Source of the DNA: Pseudomonas mediterranea CFBP 5447
Lineage (GTDB): Bacteria > Pseudomonadota > Gammaproteobacteria > Pseudomonadales > Pseudomonadaceae
NCBI RefSeq assembly: GCF_000774145.1
Contig: NZ_KN322987.1
Coordinates: 1,598,670 to 1,662,669, forward strand
DNA length: 64,000 nucleotides
Direction: 5' to 3'
In this document: positions 53,050 through 63,519 of the stretch, piece after piece
Layout: every line of letters begins with the position of its first letter
Position numbering within the stretch: the stretch's first letter is position 1
Position numbers and translations under genes: made by a program
The notes under the pieces: model-generated
Database searches by the model: none
What the model was told of the DNA's origin: nothing
The model's input: only the letters and a program-made list of their open reading frames with translations

Positions 53050-55188
53050 ATGAATACCAAGCAGCCTGCAACCGGCAAGAGTCAACTGGCCGGGACCGAC
53101 ACCCTGGATCGCAGCAACACCAACGCCAAGCTTGAGAGCCTGGAGCCGTTTCGCTCCGATGCCACCGAGCAGGCCCTGCGCACCAATCAGGGTGTGAAGA
53201 TCGCCGACAACCAGAACACCCTCCGCGCCGGTGCCCGCGGGCCCTCGCTGCTGGAAGATTTCATCATGCGTGAAAAGATCACGCATTTTGACCATGAGCG
53301 CATTCCTGAGCGCATCGTGCACGCCCGCGGTACCGGGGCCCACGGTTACTTTCAGAGCTATGAAGCGCATTCGGCACTGACCAAGGCTGGTTTCCTACAG
53401 GACCCGAGCAAAAAGACCCCGGTGTTCGTGCGCTTTTCCACCGTGCAAGGGCCGCGGGGTTCCGGTGACACGGTGCGTGACGTACGGGGTTTTGCGGTGA
53501 AGTTCTTCACCGACGAAGGCAACTTCGACCTGGTGGGCAATAACATGCCGGTCTTTTTCATACAGGATGCGGTGAAGTTTCCGGACTTCGTCCACGCGGT
53601 AAAACCCGAACCCCACAACGAGATTCCTACTGGAGGCTCGGCCCACGACACCTTCTGGGATTTTGTCTCGCTGGTGCCGGAGTCGGCGCATATGGTGATC
53701 TGGGCGATGTCCGACCGGGCCATTCCAAAAAGCCTGCGGAGCATGCAAGGCTTCGGCGTGCATACTTTCCGCATGATCAACGCCGAAGGCCGCAGCAGTT
53801 TCGTCAAATTCCATTGGCGGCCCAAGGTCGGCACATGTTCATTGGTGTGGGACGAAGCCCAGAAGCTGGCCGGTAAAGATACGGACTACCACCGTCGCGA
53901 TCTGTGGGAAGCGATCGAGATGGGGGATTACCCGGAATGGGAATTCGGTGTGCAGATCGTCGCCGAGGAAGACGAGCACAAATTCGACTTCGACTTGCTC
54001 GACCCGACCAAGATCATTCCTGAAGAACTCGTGCCCATTACGCCCTTGGGCAAGATGGTGCTGAACCGCAACCCGGACAACTTCTTCGCCGAAGTCGAGC
54101 AAGTCGCCTTCTGCCCCGGACATATCGTACCGGGCATCGACTTTTCCAACGACCCGTTGCTGCAAGGCCGGCTCTTTTCCTACACCGATACGCAAATCAG
54201 CCGACTCGGTGGGCCGAATTTCCATGAGCTGCCGATCAACCGGGCGATCACCCCGGTGCACAACGGCCAGCGCGACGCCATGCACCGCACCACCATCGAC
54301 AAGGGGCGGACCTCCTACGAGCCCAACTCCATCGACGGCGGTTGGCCGAAGGAAACCCCACCCGGCCCGCAAGACGGTGGTTTTGAAAGCTATCCGGAGC
54401 GTATCGACGCCTACAAGATCCGCCAGCGCAGTGACTCGTTCGGCGACCATTTCTCCCAGGCGCGGCTGTTCTACAAGAGCATGAGCGCTCACGAGCAGGA
54501 GCACATCATCGCGGCCTACAGTTTCGAATTGGGCAAGGTCGAGCGCGAGTACATCAGGGCGCGGCAGGTTAACGAAATTCTCGCCAACATCGATTTGGAG
54601 CTGGCGGCGCGAGTGGCGAAAAACCTTGGTTTGCCGGCGCCCACCGCATGCACCGTGGATGTACCGATGCCTTCGCTGGAGCAATCCCCGGCCTTGAGCC
54701 AGGCGAACCTGCTGTCTGGAGATATCAAGACGCGCAAGGTTGCGGTGTTGGTGGCGAACGGTGTCGATGGGGCGATCATCGATGCGTTCAAACAGGCGCT
54801 GAAGGCCGAGGGCGCCCACGCAAAAATCCTCGGGCCGACCTCCGCGCCGGTCATGACCGCTGCTGGGCAAACGTTGCCGGTGGATGCGTCCATGGAAGGG
54901 TTGCCATCCATTGCGTTTGACGCAGTGTTCGTACCGGGCGGCGCGCAATCGATCCAGGCCCTGAGCGGCGATGGCGTTGCGTTGCATTACCTGCTGGAGG
55001 CCTACAAACACCTGAAGGCTATCGCCCTCCATGGTGAAGCCCGGCAATTACTGACGCTGTTGAAACTGGACGCAGACGCGGGGCTGATTCCGGATGCGGA
55101 TGCCGGCAAGTTCGCGGATTTCTTTGCGGCGATTGCCCAGCATCGGGTTTGGGCGCGGGAGCCCAAGGCCAAGGGGATTCCGGCTTGA
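53050..55188 (+). CDS. katE: Large-subunit catalase HPII (clade 2)
   Basis: 712 residues, much longer than small catalases. The heme-catalase core (about 40-550) has the distal His91 (RIVHARGTGAHG), an Asn near 164 (VGNNMPVFF) and the proximal heme-ligand Tyr in RLFSYTDTQ (near 378). The C-terminal 150 residues are a DJ-1/PfpI-like flavodoxin domain, as in E. coli KatE. The ATG at 53050 has AGGAG 10 bp upstream. It destroys hydrogen peroxide in stationary phase. It lies with the cytolysin-like gene between metNIQ and the znu locus, where PAO1 has neither. Confidence 0.95.
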   Translation: MNTKQPATGKSQLAGTDTLDRSNTNAKLESLEPFRSDATEQALRTNQGVKIADNQNTLRAGARGPSLLEDFIMREKITHFDHERIPERIVHARGTGAHGYFQSYEAHSALTKAGFLQDPSKKTPVFVRFSTVQGPRGSGDTVRDVRGFAVKFFTDEGNFDLVGNNMPVFFIQDAVKFPDFVHAVKPEPHNEIPTGGSAHDTFWDFVSLVPESAHMVIWAMSDRAIPKSLRSMQGFGVHTFRMINAEGRSSFVKFHWRPKVGTCSLVWDEAQKLAGKDTDYHRRDLWEAIEMGDYPEWEFGVQIVAEEDEHKFDFDLLDPTKIIPEELVPITPLGKMVLNRNPDNFFAEVEQVAFCPGHIVPGIDFSNDPLLQGRLFSYTDTQISRLGGPNFHELPINRAITPVHNGQRDAMHRTTIDKGRTSYEPNSIDGGWPKETPPGPQDGGFESYPERIDAYKIRQRSDSFGDHFSQARLFYKSMSAHEQEHIIAAYSFELGKVEREYIRARQVNEILANIDLELAARVAKNLGLPAPTACTVDVPMPSLEQSPALSQANLLSGDIKTRKVAVLVANGVDGAIIDAFKQALKAEGAHAKILGPTSAPVMTAAGQTLPVDASMEGLPSIAFDAVFVPGGAQSIQALSGDGVALHYLLEAYKHLKAIALHGEARQLLTLLKLDADAGLIPDADAGKFADFFAAIAQHRVWAREPKAKGIPA

Positions 55189-55212
55189 TGCTCGTCTGCT
55201 TGTAAGGACGCT

Positions 55213-55304
55213 ATCGCGAGCAGGCTCGCTCCCACATGGGCTTTGTTGTGAATACGAATGTTGTATCCAACACCAAACCCTGTGGGAGCGAGCCTGCTCG
55301 CGAT
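55213..55304. repeat. REP-type inverted pair
   Basis: 24-bp complementary arms (55213-55236, 55281-55304) with the GTGGGAGCGAGCCTGCTCGCG core, quoted in part, lie between the convergent katE and lipoprotein genes. Confidence 0.85.
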
Positions 55305-55309
55305 GCCTT

Positions 55310-56023
55310 TTAAGATTTATGCGGAGTCAGCACCAGCTGCGCCGGCACGCTGCGCAGGATCTGTTTGCGAAGCTTCAGATCGAACCCCGGCTCCAGCTTC
55401 TTGACCCGCTTGGTCAGCAGGTTCGCCAGCCACGGATAATCGTCGGTACGCGGCACCTGGACTGTGACATCACACTGAAAATTCACCACATCAGCGGCAA
55501 TGGCATCCAGTTGCCGACGCATTTGCTGGATATCGTTGATATTGAGCTGAATCGTGGTGCTCTCGGCGCTCGGATCGATCAACTTGGCGGCCGGTTTGGT
55601 TTCGGCAGCCTGGAGAGCGGCCTCGGCTTTATCCAGCTCGACCTTACGGGCCTGGGCTATCGCGCCATTGAATTCACCGGTCAGCGCCGGCGCCTTGGGC
55701 ATCAGCGCGCGGGCACGGCTCAGGGCGGTGGCGGCGGCGTTTACATCGCCTTTTTGCAGATCGATCTGGCTACGGCGCAGATACGCCTCGGCCAGTTGCC
55801 GCTGATAGGGCTCCAACGCCGGATCGTTGGGCGTCTGGGCCTGCAGCGCGGCCAATTGATCTTCAGCGGTGGCCAGTTCATTGCTGGCCAGGCTTTGTTC
55901 CAGCTGCGCAATGGCCGGCCCCCGGGTGTCGGGTGCTTCGGTCACTGGCGGCGAACTCGTGCAAGCCCCCAGCAGCAAGGAAAATGCGACAAGGAGCAGA
56001 TAACGGGAGGCGAACGGCTTCAT
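55310..56023 (-). CDS. Predicted outer-membrane lipoprotein with TPR-like helices (PA5502 type)
   Basis: 237 residues. The lipobox LLLGAC puts the lipidated Cys at about residue 21. Helical repeats rich in Ala/Leu/Gln (about 35-135) resemble TPR units. The rest has LNINDIQQMRRQLDAIAADVV and a PRTDDYPWLANLLTKRV block. The gene sits between metN and znuB in P. aeruginosa (PA5502). No function is known. Confidence 0.7.
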   Translation of the reverse strand: MKPFASRYLLLVAFSLLLGACTSSPPVTEAPDTRGPAIAQLEQSLASNELATAEDQLAALQAQTPNDPALEPYQRQLAEAYLRRSQIDLQKGDVNAAATALSRARALMPKAPALTGEFNGAIAQARKVELDKAEAALQAAETKPAAKLIDPSAESTTIQLNINDIQQMRRQLDAIAADVVNFQCDVTVQVPRTDDYPWLANLLTKRVKKLEPGFDLKLRKQILRSVPAQLVLTPHKS

Positions 56024-56060
56024 TCCTGCGACTCTCTATTTGCGCAAAAAGCGAGCAAGT

Positions 56061-56841
56061 CTACACCCCTCGGCGGGGCAGGACAAAACTCAGCAGAAAC
56101 AAGGCCGCGGCGCTGACCACGATCGACGGTCCCGCCGGGGTGTCCTTGAACCACGACAAGGCCAGCCCGCCACACACCGCAAGCATGCCCAGCAGGCTCG
56201 CGCCCAGGGCCATCTGCTCCGGCGAGCGGGCGTGACGTTGTGCCGCGGCGGCCGGGATAATCAGCAATGAGGTAATCAGCAACACACCGACGATTTTCAT
56301 CGCTACCGCAATAACCACAGCAATCAGCAGCATCAGCGCCAGCCGCAGCCCCGTCACGGGCAGGCCTTCGACCCGGGCCAGTTCTTCGTGGACGGTGACG
56401 GCCAGCAAGGGTCGCCAGAGCGCCACCAGCAACAGCAGCACGGCGGCGCTGCCACCCAGGATCCAGGCCAGGTCCGTCGGGCTGATGGCCAGCAGGTCTC
56501 CGAACAGGTAGGCCATCAAGTCGATCCGCACTTCACGCATGAAGCTCAGCACCACCAGCCCAAGGGACAGGGTGCTGGGCGCAAGGATGCCCAGCAGTGT
56601 GTCGGACGCCAGCGGCTGGCGCTGCTGCAGGGTTACCAGCACCACCGCCAGCAACAGGCAGCCGACGGTCACCGCCACCGTCGGGCTGACGTCCAGCAGG
56701 AACCCCAGCGCTACACCGAGCAAGGCCGCGTGGGACAAGGTATCGCCGAAATAAGCCATGCGCCGCCAGACCACGAACGAACCCAGGGGACCGGCCACCA
56801 GCGCGAGGGCCAGGCCTGCAAGCAGGGCGTACACCAGAAAA

Positions 56842-56849
<8 letters not shown>
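56061..56849 (-). CDS. znuB: Zinc ABC transporter permease
   Basis: 262 residues from the ATG at 56849 (MADFLVYALLAGLALAL). It has about eight membrane helices of the ABC-3 family and a typical YFGDTLSHAALLGVALG segment near residue 33. It overlaps the end of znuC by 8 bp. It forms the membrane channel for zinc delivered by ZnuA. Confidence 0.94.
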
Positions 56850-57623
<774 letters not shown>

Positions 57624-57624
<1 letters not shown>

Positions 57625-58106
57625 CAGGCCCCCTGGCAACCGGAGCAGAGACCGACCACTTCGACGGTCTGGCTGTCGACCACGAAGCCGACCTCTTTGG
57701 CGCTGGCGACAATGGCATCGCTGATGGACTTCTGTTCCAGCTCGATGGCCGCGTGGCATTCGCGGCAGATCAGGAATTGGCCCTGGTGGGCGTGTTCGGG
57801 ATGGTTGCAGCCGACGAAGGCGTTCAGCGAGGAAATGCGATGCACCAGGCCGTTTTCCAGCAGGAAATCCAGCGCCCGATAGACGGTTGGTGGCGCAGCG
57901 CGGCGGCCATCCTGTTCGCTGAGTACCGCCAGGATGTCGTAGGCACCCAACGGCTTGTGGCTTTGCCAGACCAGTTCCAGCACGCGTCGCCGCAAGGCGG
58001 TCAGGCGCAGCCCCTGCCGTGCACAGATGGCATCGGCGTCGGATAGCGCGCTGTGCACGCAGTGGGAGTGATCGTGGGGACGACTGGCGAGGGGTGTAAT
58101 AGGCAT
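57624..58106 (-). CDS. zur: Zinc uptake regulator Zur (Fur family)
   Basis: 160 residues. An N-terminal winged helix (about 25-95) with PPTVYRALDFLLENGLVHRI is followed by a metal domain with His/Cys residues. Paired cysteines CREC and CSGC form the structural zinc site. It is the first gene of zur-znuC-znuB and divergent from znuA. It is annotated as np20/zur in P. aeruginosa (PA5499). Confidence 0.94.
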
Positions 58107-58132
58107 GGGCAGCGACGAGTTCAGTGAGAGAC

Positions 58133-58145
58133 GTTATTATGTTAC
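58133..58145. promoter_or_regulatory. Zur box between zur and znuA
   Basis: On the minus strand GTAACATAATAAC matches 11 of 13 positions of the GTTATAT(A/T)ATAAC-type Zur site (consensus from memory). It lies between the divergent zur and znuA starts and can control both. Confidence 0.65.
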
Positions 58146-58172
58146 CCGGTCTCGCCTCTTCGAGTGGTTATT

Positions 58173-59096
58173 GTGTCCCGATTTTTTTCGCTGTTTGTCG
58201 CTTTTGTCGCAACTTTTCTACTGATCGGTCCAGCCCAGGCCGAGGTCAAGGTCCTTACCAGCATCAAGCCGTTGCAGTTGATTGCCGCTGCGGTGCAGGA
58301 CGGCGTGGCCGTTCCCGAGGTGCTGCTGCCTCCCGGTGCTTCGCCTCACCACTATGCCTTGCGCCCATCCGACGTACGCAAGGTGCAGTCGGTGGACCTG
58401 CTGTACTGGATCGGTCCGGACATGGAAGGTTTCTTGCCGAGGGTACTGAGCGGTCGTACGCTGCCATCCGTTGCGGTACAGGATCTGCCAGGACTCAAAT
58501 TGCGGCATTTTGCCGAGGACAGCCAATCCCATACCGACGAGGATGGCGACGAGCATGATCATGATCATCGGCCTGGCACCATCGATGCTCATTTGTGGCT
58601 TTCACCGATCAATGCGCGGGTGATCGCCGCCAAAATGGCCGCTGACCTGAGCGCTGCCGACCCGGCCAATGCCGAGCGCTATCAACGCAACCTCAAGGGC
58701 TTCAACCAGCGTCTCGATGCGTTGGACACACGTCTCAAGGCCCGTCTGGCCGGAATTGCGGGCAAGCCCTACTTCGTGTTCCACGAAGCGTTCGATTATT
58801 TCGAAGACACCTATGGCCTCAAGCACGCCGGGGTGTTCGCCGTGGCCGCCGAGGTCCAGCCCGGTGCCCAGCATGTGGCGGCGATGCGCACGCGCTTGCA
58901 GGCGGTGGGCAAGACCTGCGTGTTCAGCGAACCGCCCCTGCGCCCACGCCTGGCCGAAACCCTGGTGGCCGGGTTGCCGGTGAAGCTTGCGGAGCTGGAT
59001 GCGCTGGGCGGCTACACCCCGGCGACAGCGCAGGGATATGAGCAGTTGTTGGAAAAATTGGGGAATGATCTGGCGGGGTGCCTGGAGTCGTTGTAA
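58173..59096 (+). CDS. znuA: Zinc-binding periplasmic protein
   Basis: 307 residues from the GTG at 58173 (MSRFFSLFVAFVATFLLI); a GTG three codons upstream (58164) is possible. The signal peptide ends PAQA. Zinc-site histidines lie in PGASPHHYALRPSD, a His/Asp-rich loop (DEDGDEHDHDHRPG, about 120-133), DAHLWLSP and FHEAFDYFE. It captures zinc for ZnuBC and is divergent from zur. Confidence 0.95.
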   Translation: MSRFFSLFVAFVATFLLIGPAQAEVKVLTSIKPLQLIAAAVQDGVAVPEVLLPPGASPHHYALRPSDVRKVQSVDLLYWIGPDMEGFLPRVLSGRTLPSVAVQDLPGLKLRHFAEDSQSHTDEDGDEHDHDHRPGTIDAHLWLSPINARVIAAKMAADLSAADPANAERYQRNLKGFNQRLDALDTRLKARLAGIAGKPYFVFHEAFDYFEDTYGLKHAGVFAVAAEVQPGAQHVAAMRTRLQAVGKTCVFSEPPLRPRLAETLVAGLPVKLAELDALGGYTPATAQGYEQLLEKLGNDLAGCLESL

Positions 59097-59117
59097 CGCT
59101 TGATTGGCGACGATCCC

Positions 59118-59183
59118 GATCGCGGGCAAGCCATGCTCCCACAGAGTAAACACAGACCTGTGGGAGCAAGGCTTGCCCGCGAT
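59118..59183. repeat. REP-type inverted pair (variant core)
   Basis: Two arms with GCGGGCAAG...CTTGCCCGC and GCTCCCACAG cores face each other between the convergent znuA and thrB. This is another REP variant of the same group. Confidence 0.8.
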
Positions 59184-59187
59184 GCTT

Positions 59188-60138
59188 TTACAGGGCAAAA
59201 GGCAGCGGCGTATGAACATCCTGCCGCTGTGCCAACCGCTGCTGAAACTCCATCGGATCGTGAATCAGCACATCCTGCCCGGCAAAGGATTCGGCAGCGA
59301 TCAAGCGCGACAGCCAGAACCGTACGCATGCCACGCGCAGCATGGTCGGCCAAAGCTCGGCTTCGGCGGCGGTGAAGGGACGCAGGGCCGCATAAGCGCC
59401 CAGCAGCGCCCGCGCCCTCGGGCCGTCGAGCACACCATTGTCATCCGAACACCAGTCGTTCAGGGCAATGGCGACGTCATACAGCATCGGCCCGGAACAG
59501 GCGTTGTAGAAGTCGATCAACCCGGTCAGGTGCGTGCCTTCGAACATGGCGTTATCACGGAACAGGTCCGCGTGGATGTTGGCGCGGGGCAGCGCGAGGA
59601 TGCCGGTCTTCTGCAGCGAGATTTCATCCAGTGCCGCCTGCAACAGACGACGAGGCTCGGTCTCGAGGTGTGAAAGCAGCTTTGCGCCCTCCCCCTGCAT
59701 CCAGTCCAGGCCGCGATCGGTCTTGCGCTTGATCATGTTGTCCCGGGTGGCCAGGTGCAGATGCGCCAGCAACTCGCCGACCTGGGCGCAATGCTGGGCA
59801 TTGGCCTGCTTGATATGTTTGCCGGCCAGGCGCGGTTGCAGCAACGCGGGTTTGCCGGCCAGCTCCCTGAGCGCAACGCCGTCGGTGGTGCGCAAGGCAT
59901 AAGGTACCGGCAGGTCGGCCTCGTGCAGCACATCCAGCAGTTCGATGAAGAACGGCATTTCCTGCACCGGACCGCGCTCCACCAGGGTCAGGACGAATTC
60001 GCCCTGCTCCAGGCTGATAAAGAAATTGGTGTTTTCGCTGCCAGCGGCGATCCCCTGGAAATCAAGCAGGCGGCCGAGCCCGTAAGGGGCAAGAAAGGTT
60101 TCCAGCTCGGGCCGAGCCAGGGGGGTGAACACAGACAT
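59188..60138 (-). CDS. thrB: Homoserine kinase, APH-fold type
   Basis: 316 residues from the ATG at 60138 (MSVFTPLARPELETFLAPYG); an upstream in-frame ATG is not conserved. It is the aminoglycoside-phosphotransferase-fold ThrB of pseudomonads (PA5495), not the GHMP type of enteric bacteria. The catalytic loop is HADLFRDN (about residues 185-193), with the metal-binding Asp in GLIDFYNA. It phosphorylates homoserine on the path to threonine. Confidence 0.93.
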   Translation of the reverse strand: MSVFTPLARPELETFLAPYGLGRLLDFQGIAAGSENTNFFISLEQGEFVLTLVERGPVQEMPFFIELLDVLHEADLPVPYALRTTDGVALRELAGKPALLQPRLAGKHIKQANAQHCAQVGELLAHLHLATRDNMIKRKTDRGLDWMQGEGAKLLSHLETEPRRLLQAALDEISLQKTGILALPRANIHADLFRDNAMFEGTHLTGLIDFYNACSGPMLYDVAIALNDWCSDDNGVLDGPRARALLGAYAALRPFTAAEAELWPTMLRVACVRFWLSRLIAAESFAGQDVLIHDPMEFQQRLAQRQDVHTPLPFAL

Positions 60139-60193
60139 GGTTAGAACTGCCATTACGGGCGCCCTCAAGCGAGCGCCGGTTGAAATTAGGAAA

Positions 60194-60484
60194 CTATTTC
60201 CACTCAAAGATCTTCCATGACGGGATCAGCATATCCGGTTGGTCCGAACGGATGAAGTTTGCATCAGTGCCGTCGGCGCGCACCAGGAAATAAGGCTTGC
60301 CGTGCTTGGGCGTGACCTTGATCGCATACAGGAAGCCGTTTTGCCGGTATTCCTGGATGGTTTTATCGCCTTCCGTGCGAATGGTGACGTCCGGGTCAGC
60401 TGAAGGTGCGTCGTCCGCCGCCATGACGGTAAGTGGAGTGATCGCAAACAAGCCAGCCAGTAACAGGCGATTTAGTGTACGCAT
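60194..60484 (-). CDS. DUF2782 small secreted protein
   Basis: 96 residues. A signal peptide (about 1-22, ending VMA) is followed by the compact DUF2782 domain: DPDVTIRTEGDKTIQEYRQNG and YAIKVTPKHGKPYFLV. It lies between polA (divergent) and thrB as PA5494 does in P. aeruginosa. Function unknown; probably periplasmic. Confidence 0.85.
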   Translation of the reverse strand: MRTLNRLLLAGLFAITPLTVMAADDAPSADPDVTIRTEGDKTIQEYRQNGFLYAIKVTPKHGKPYFLVRADGTDANFIRSDQPDMLIPSWKIFEWK

Positions 60485-60558
60485 GATAACCTTGTCCCTT
60501 TGTCGTCAACGGTCCCGCTATTCTAGCCCCGGACCCGCCGAAAAGGTTGATCCTGCTC

Positions 60559-63327
60559 ATGAGCCAAGCGCCCCTCGTCCTGGTGGACGGTTCTTCTTAT
60601 CTGTACCGCGCGTTTCACGCGCTGCCACCGCTGACCACGTCCAAAGGCCTGCCGACCGGCGCGGTCAAGGGCGTGCTGAACATGCTCAAGAGCCTGCGCA
60701 AGCAGTATCCGGACAGCCCGTTTGCCGTGGTGTTCGACGCCAAGGGTGGGACGTTTCGCGATGCGCTGTACGCCGAGTACAAGGCCAATCGCCCGAGCAT
60801 GCCCGATGACATGCGCGTGCAGATCGAGCCGCTGCACGCCAGCGTCAAGGCCCTGGGCTTCCCGCTGCTGTGTGTGGACAACGTCGAAGCCGACGACGTG
60901 ATCGGCACCCTGGCCCGCAGCAGCGCCGCAGCCGACCGCCCGGTGGTGATCTCCACCGGTGACAAGGACATGGCGCAATTGGTCGACGGGCACATTACCT
61001 TGGTCAATACCATGACCGGTAGCTCGCTGGACGTGGCTGGCGTAAAGGAGAAATTTGGTGTCGCTCCGGAGCAGATCATCGATTATCTGGCGTTGATGGG
61101 CGATTCTTCCGACAACATCCCGGGCGTTCCGGGCATCGGGCCAAAGACCGCCTCCGGCTTGCTGGTGGGGGTCAACGGCGGGCTGACCGAGCTGTATGCG
61201 CAACTGGACATCGTCCCCACGTTGCCGATTCGTGGTGCCAAGGCCCTGCCGGCCAAGCTCGAAGAACACAAGGAAATGGCGTTTCTTTCCTACGAACTGG
61301 CCACCATCAAGACTGACGTGCCGCTGGATGTCGGCCTCGATGACCTGCAAATGGGTCCACCGGACCACGAAAAACTTGCCGAGCTGTACACCCTGCTGGA
61401 GTTCAAGAGCTGGTTCGAAGAAAACCAGCGGGACGCCAAGCGTGTCGGCCAGGAAATCGTCGAAGTGGCCGACGAACAGCCCGGTGGCGCCGAGGCGAAG
61501 TACGAAGTCATTCTCGATCAGGCGCGCTTCGACGCCTGGCTGGCCAAGCTCGAGCAAGCGCCGCTGTTTGCGTTCGTCACGGAAACCAACGGTGACGATC
61601 CCCAGCATGCGCAACTGGTCGGGTTGTCGTTTGCCGTGGCGGCCCATGAAGCGGCCTACATCCCGCTGACCCATTCCTACATGGGCGTGCCGGAGCAGCT
61701 GGATCGCGACACGGTGCTCAAGGCCCTCAAGCCCTTGCTGGAAAATCCCGACAAGCGCAAGGTCGGCCAGCACGCCAAGTTCGAGACCAACATCCTGGCC
61801 AACTGCGCCATTGGTGGTGATCAGGACAACGGCATCCTGGTCCAGGGCATTGCCTTCGACACCATGCTCGAATCCTACGTGCTGGACTCCACCGCGACCC
61901 GTCACGACATGGACAGCCTGGCGCTCAAATACCTGGGGCAAAGCAAGACCGATTTCCAGGACATCGCCGGCAAAGGAGTCAAACAGCTGACTTTCGACCA
62001 GATCTCCCTGGAACTGGCCGGCCCGTACGCCGCTGAAGATGCCGACGTAACCTTCCGTTTGCACCAGGCCTTGCAGGAAAAACTGGCGGCGATCCCGAGC
62101 CTGGGCAAGGTGCTCAATGAAATCGAGATGCCGCTGATGCCGGTGCTGGCGCGTATCGAGCGCCAGGGTGCGTTGGTGGATGCCAACCTGTTGGGTGTGC
62201 AGAGCGTCGAGCTGGGCGAGAAACTGGTGGCCCTGGAGCGTGAGGCGTTCGCCATCGCTGGAGAGGAATTCAACCTCGGCTCGCCGAAGCAATTGGGCGT
62301 GATCCTGTATGAAAAACTCGGTTTGCCAGTGCTCAGCAAAACCGCCAAGGGCCAGGCATCCACCGCCGAAGCGGTGCTCGCCGAACTGGCGGAGCAGGAT
62401 TACCCGCTGCCCAAGGTGCTGATGCAGTACCGCTCGCTGAGCAAGCTCAAGAGTACCTACACCGATCGCCTGCCGGAGCAGATCAACAGCCGCACCGGCC
62501 GCGTCCACACCAATTACCAGCAAGCCGTTGCCGCGACCGGACGCCTGTCGTCCATCGACCCGAACCTGCAGAACATTCCGATCCGTACCGCCGAAGGTCG
62601 ACGGATCCGGCAAGCGTTCGTGGCGCCGAAAGGCTACAAGCTGCTGGCGGCGGACTATTCGCAGATCGAGTTGAGGATCATGGCGCACCTGGCCAAGGAT
62701 GAAGGTCTGCTCCACGCGTTCCGCAACGACCTGGACGTGCACCGGGCCACTGCCGCCGAGGTTTTCGGCGTCGAGCTGGAGGCCGTCAGCCATGACCAGC
62801 GCCGCAGTGCCAAGGCGATCAACTTCGGCTTGATCTACGGCATGAGCGCTTTTGGTCTCGCCAAACAGATCGGCGTCGACCGCAAGCAGTCCCAGGCCTA
62901 CATCGACCGCTACTTCGCCCGCTATCCGGGTGTGCTGGAGTACATGGAGCGCACCCGCGCCCAAGCCGCCGAACAGGGGTTCGTCGAAACCATTTTCGGC
63001 CGCCGGCTGTACCTGCCGGACATCAATGCGAAGAATCCGGCACTGCGCAAGGGGGCTGAGCGCACGGCGATCAACGCACCGATGCAAGGCACCGCTGCCG
63101 ACATCATCAAGAAAGCGATGGTGGCCGTGGATCGCTGGTTGTCGACCTCAGGGCTGGATGCCCGGGTCATCCTCCAGGTGCACGACGAACTGGTGCTGGA
63201 AGTACGAGAGGATCTGGTCGAACAGGTCAGCAAGGACATCCGCCAGCACATGAGCGCCGCCGCCACGCTGGACGTGCCGTTGCTGGTGGAAGTGGGCGTG
63301 GGCAACAACTGGGATGAGGCGCACTGA
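60559..63327 (+). CDS. polA: DNA polymerase I
   Basis: 922 residues from the ATG at 60559 (MSQAPLVLVDGSSYLYRAFH). The 5'-3' exonuclease domain (1-290), 3'-5' exonuclease-like domain (about 310-500) and polymerase domain (about 520-922; DYSQIELR, RRSAKAINFGLIYG, VHDELV) are all present. In the proofreading site the first metal-binding Asp is Val340 (FAFVTET; E. coli D355). E. coli D424 corresponds to Glu409 (HAKFETNIL). Glu342, Tyr490 and Asp494 are kept. Polymerase and 5' nuclease motifs look intact. Confidence 0.97.
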   Translation: MSQAPLVLVDGSSYLYRAFHALPPLTTSKGLPTGAVKGVLNMLKSLRKQYPDSPFAVVFDAKGGTFRDALYAEYKANRPSMPDDMRVQIEPLHASVKALGFPLLCVDNVEADDVIGTLARSSAAADRPVVISTGDKDMAQLVDGHITLVNTMTGSSLDVAGVKEKFGVAPEQIIDYLALMGDSSDNIPGVPGIGPKTASGLLVGVNGGLTELYAQLDIVPTLPIRGAKALPAKLEEHKEMAFLSYELATIKTDVPLDVGLDDLQMGPPDHEKLAELYTLLEFKSWFEENQRDAKRVGQEIVEVADEQPGGAEAKYEVILDQARFDAWLAKLEQAPLFAFVTETNGDDPQHAQLVGLSFAVAAHEAAYIPLTHSYMGVPEQLDRDTVLKALKPLLENPDKRKVGQHAKFETNILANCAIGGDQDNGILVQGIAFDTMLESYVLDSTATRHDMDSLALKYLGQSKTDFQDIAGKGVKQLTFDQISLELAGPYAAEDADVTFRLHQALQEKLAAIPSLGKVLNEIEMPLMPVLARIERQGALVDANLLGVQSVELGEKLVALEREAFAIAGEEFNLGSPKQLGVILYEKLGLPVLSKTAKGQASTAEAVLAELAEQDYPLPKVLMQYRSLSKLKSTYTDRLPEQINSRTGRVHTNYQQAVAATGRLSSIDPNLQNIPIRTAEGRRIRQAFVAPKGYKLLAADYSQIELRIMAHLAKDEGLLHAFRNDLDVHRATAAEVFGVELEAVSHDQRRSAKAINFGLIYGMSAFGLAKQIGVDRKQSQAYIDRYFARYPGVLEYMERTRAQAAEQGFVETIFGRRLYLPDINAKNPALRKGAERTAINAPMQGTAADIIKKAMVAVDRWLSTSGLDARVILQVHDELVLEVREDLVEQVSKDIRQHMSAAATLDVPLLVEVGVGNNWDEAH

Positions 63328-63355
63328 GAGTAGCCCTCTGCAGCTGGAGGAGCGC

Positions 63356-63427
63356 TGTGGCGAGGGAGCTCTCACAAGATCTCTGGGGCGGCTGCGCCAC
63401 CCAGCGGGAGCAAGCTCCCTCGCCACA
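63356..63427. repeat. Inverted repeat of the GTGGCGAGGGAGCT family
   Basis: 15-bp arms TGTGGCGAGGGAGCT and AGCTCCCTCGCCACA enclose smaller GGCTGCGCCACC-type palindromes, just after polA. Confidence 0.75.
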
Positions 63428-63486
63428 ATTGAGTGTCAGCGTCTGGGGAGTCAGAAGTTTCCTAAGGGCATTTCAAAAAATAATCT

Positions 63487-63514
63487 GAACTAAACCCATG
63501 AAATGCCACTCAGA
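63487..63514 (+). promoter_or_regulatory. AlgU (sigma22)-type promoter
   Basis: GAACTA (63487-63492) and TCAGA (63510-63514) are 17 bp apart, close to the AlgU consensus GAACTT-N16/17-TCTGA. It lies just upstream of the sRNA. Confidence 0.7.
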
Positions 63515-63519
63515 GATTC

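Noticed and set aside
60523..63087. An 854-codon open frame antisense to polA
   Set aside because: Its composition (His/Gln/Val-rich) is that of a reverse-frame shadow. It has no ribosome site or domain, and polA is clearly real.
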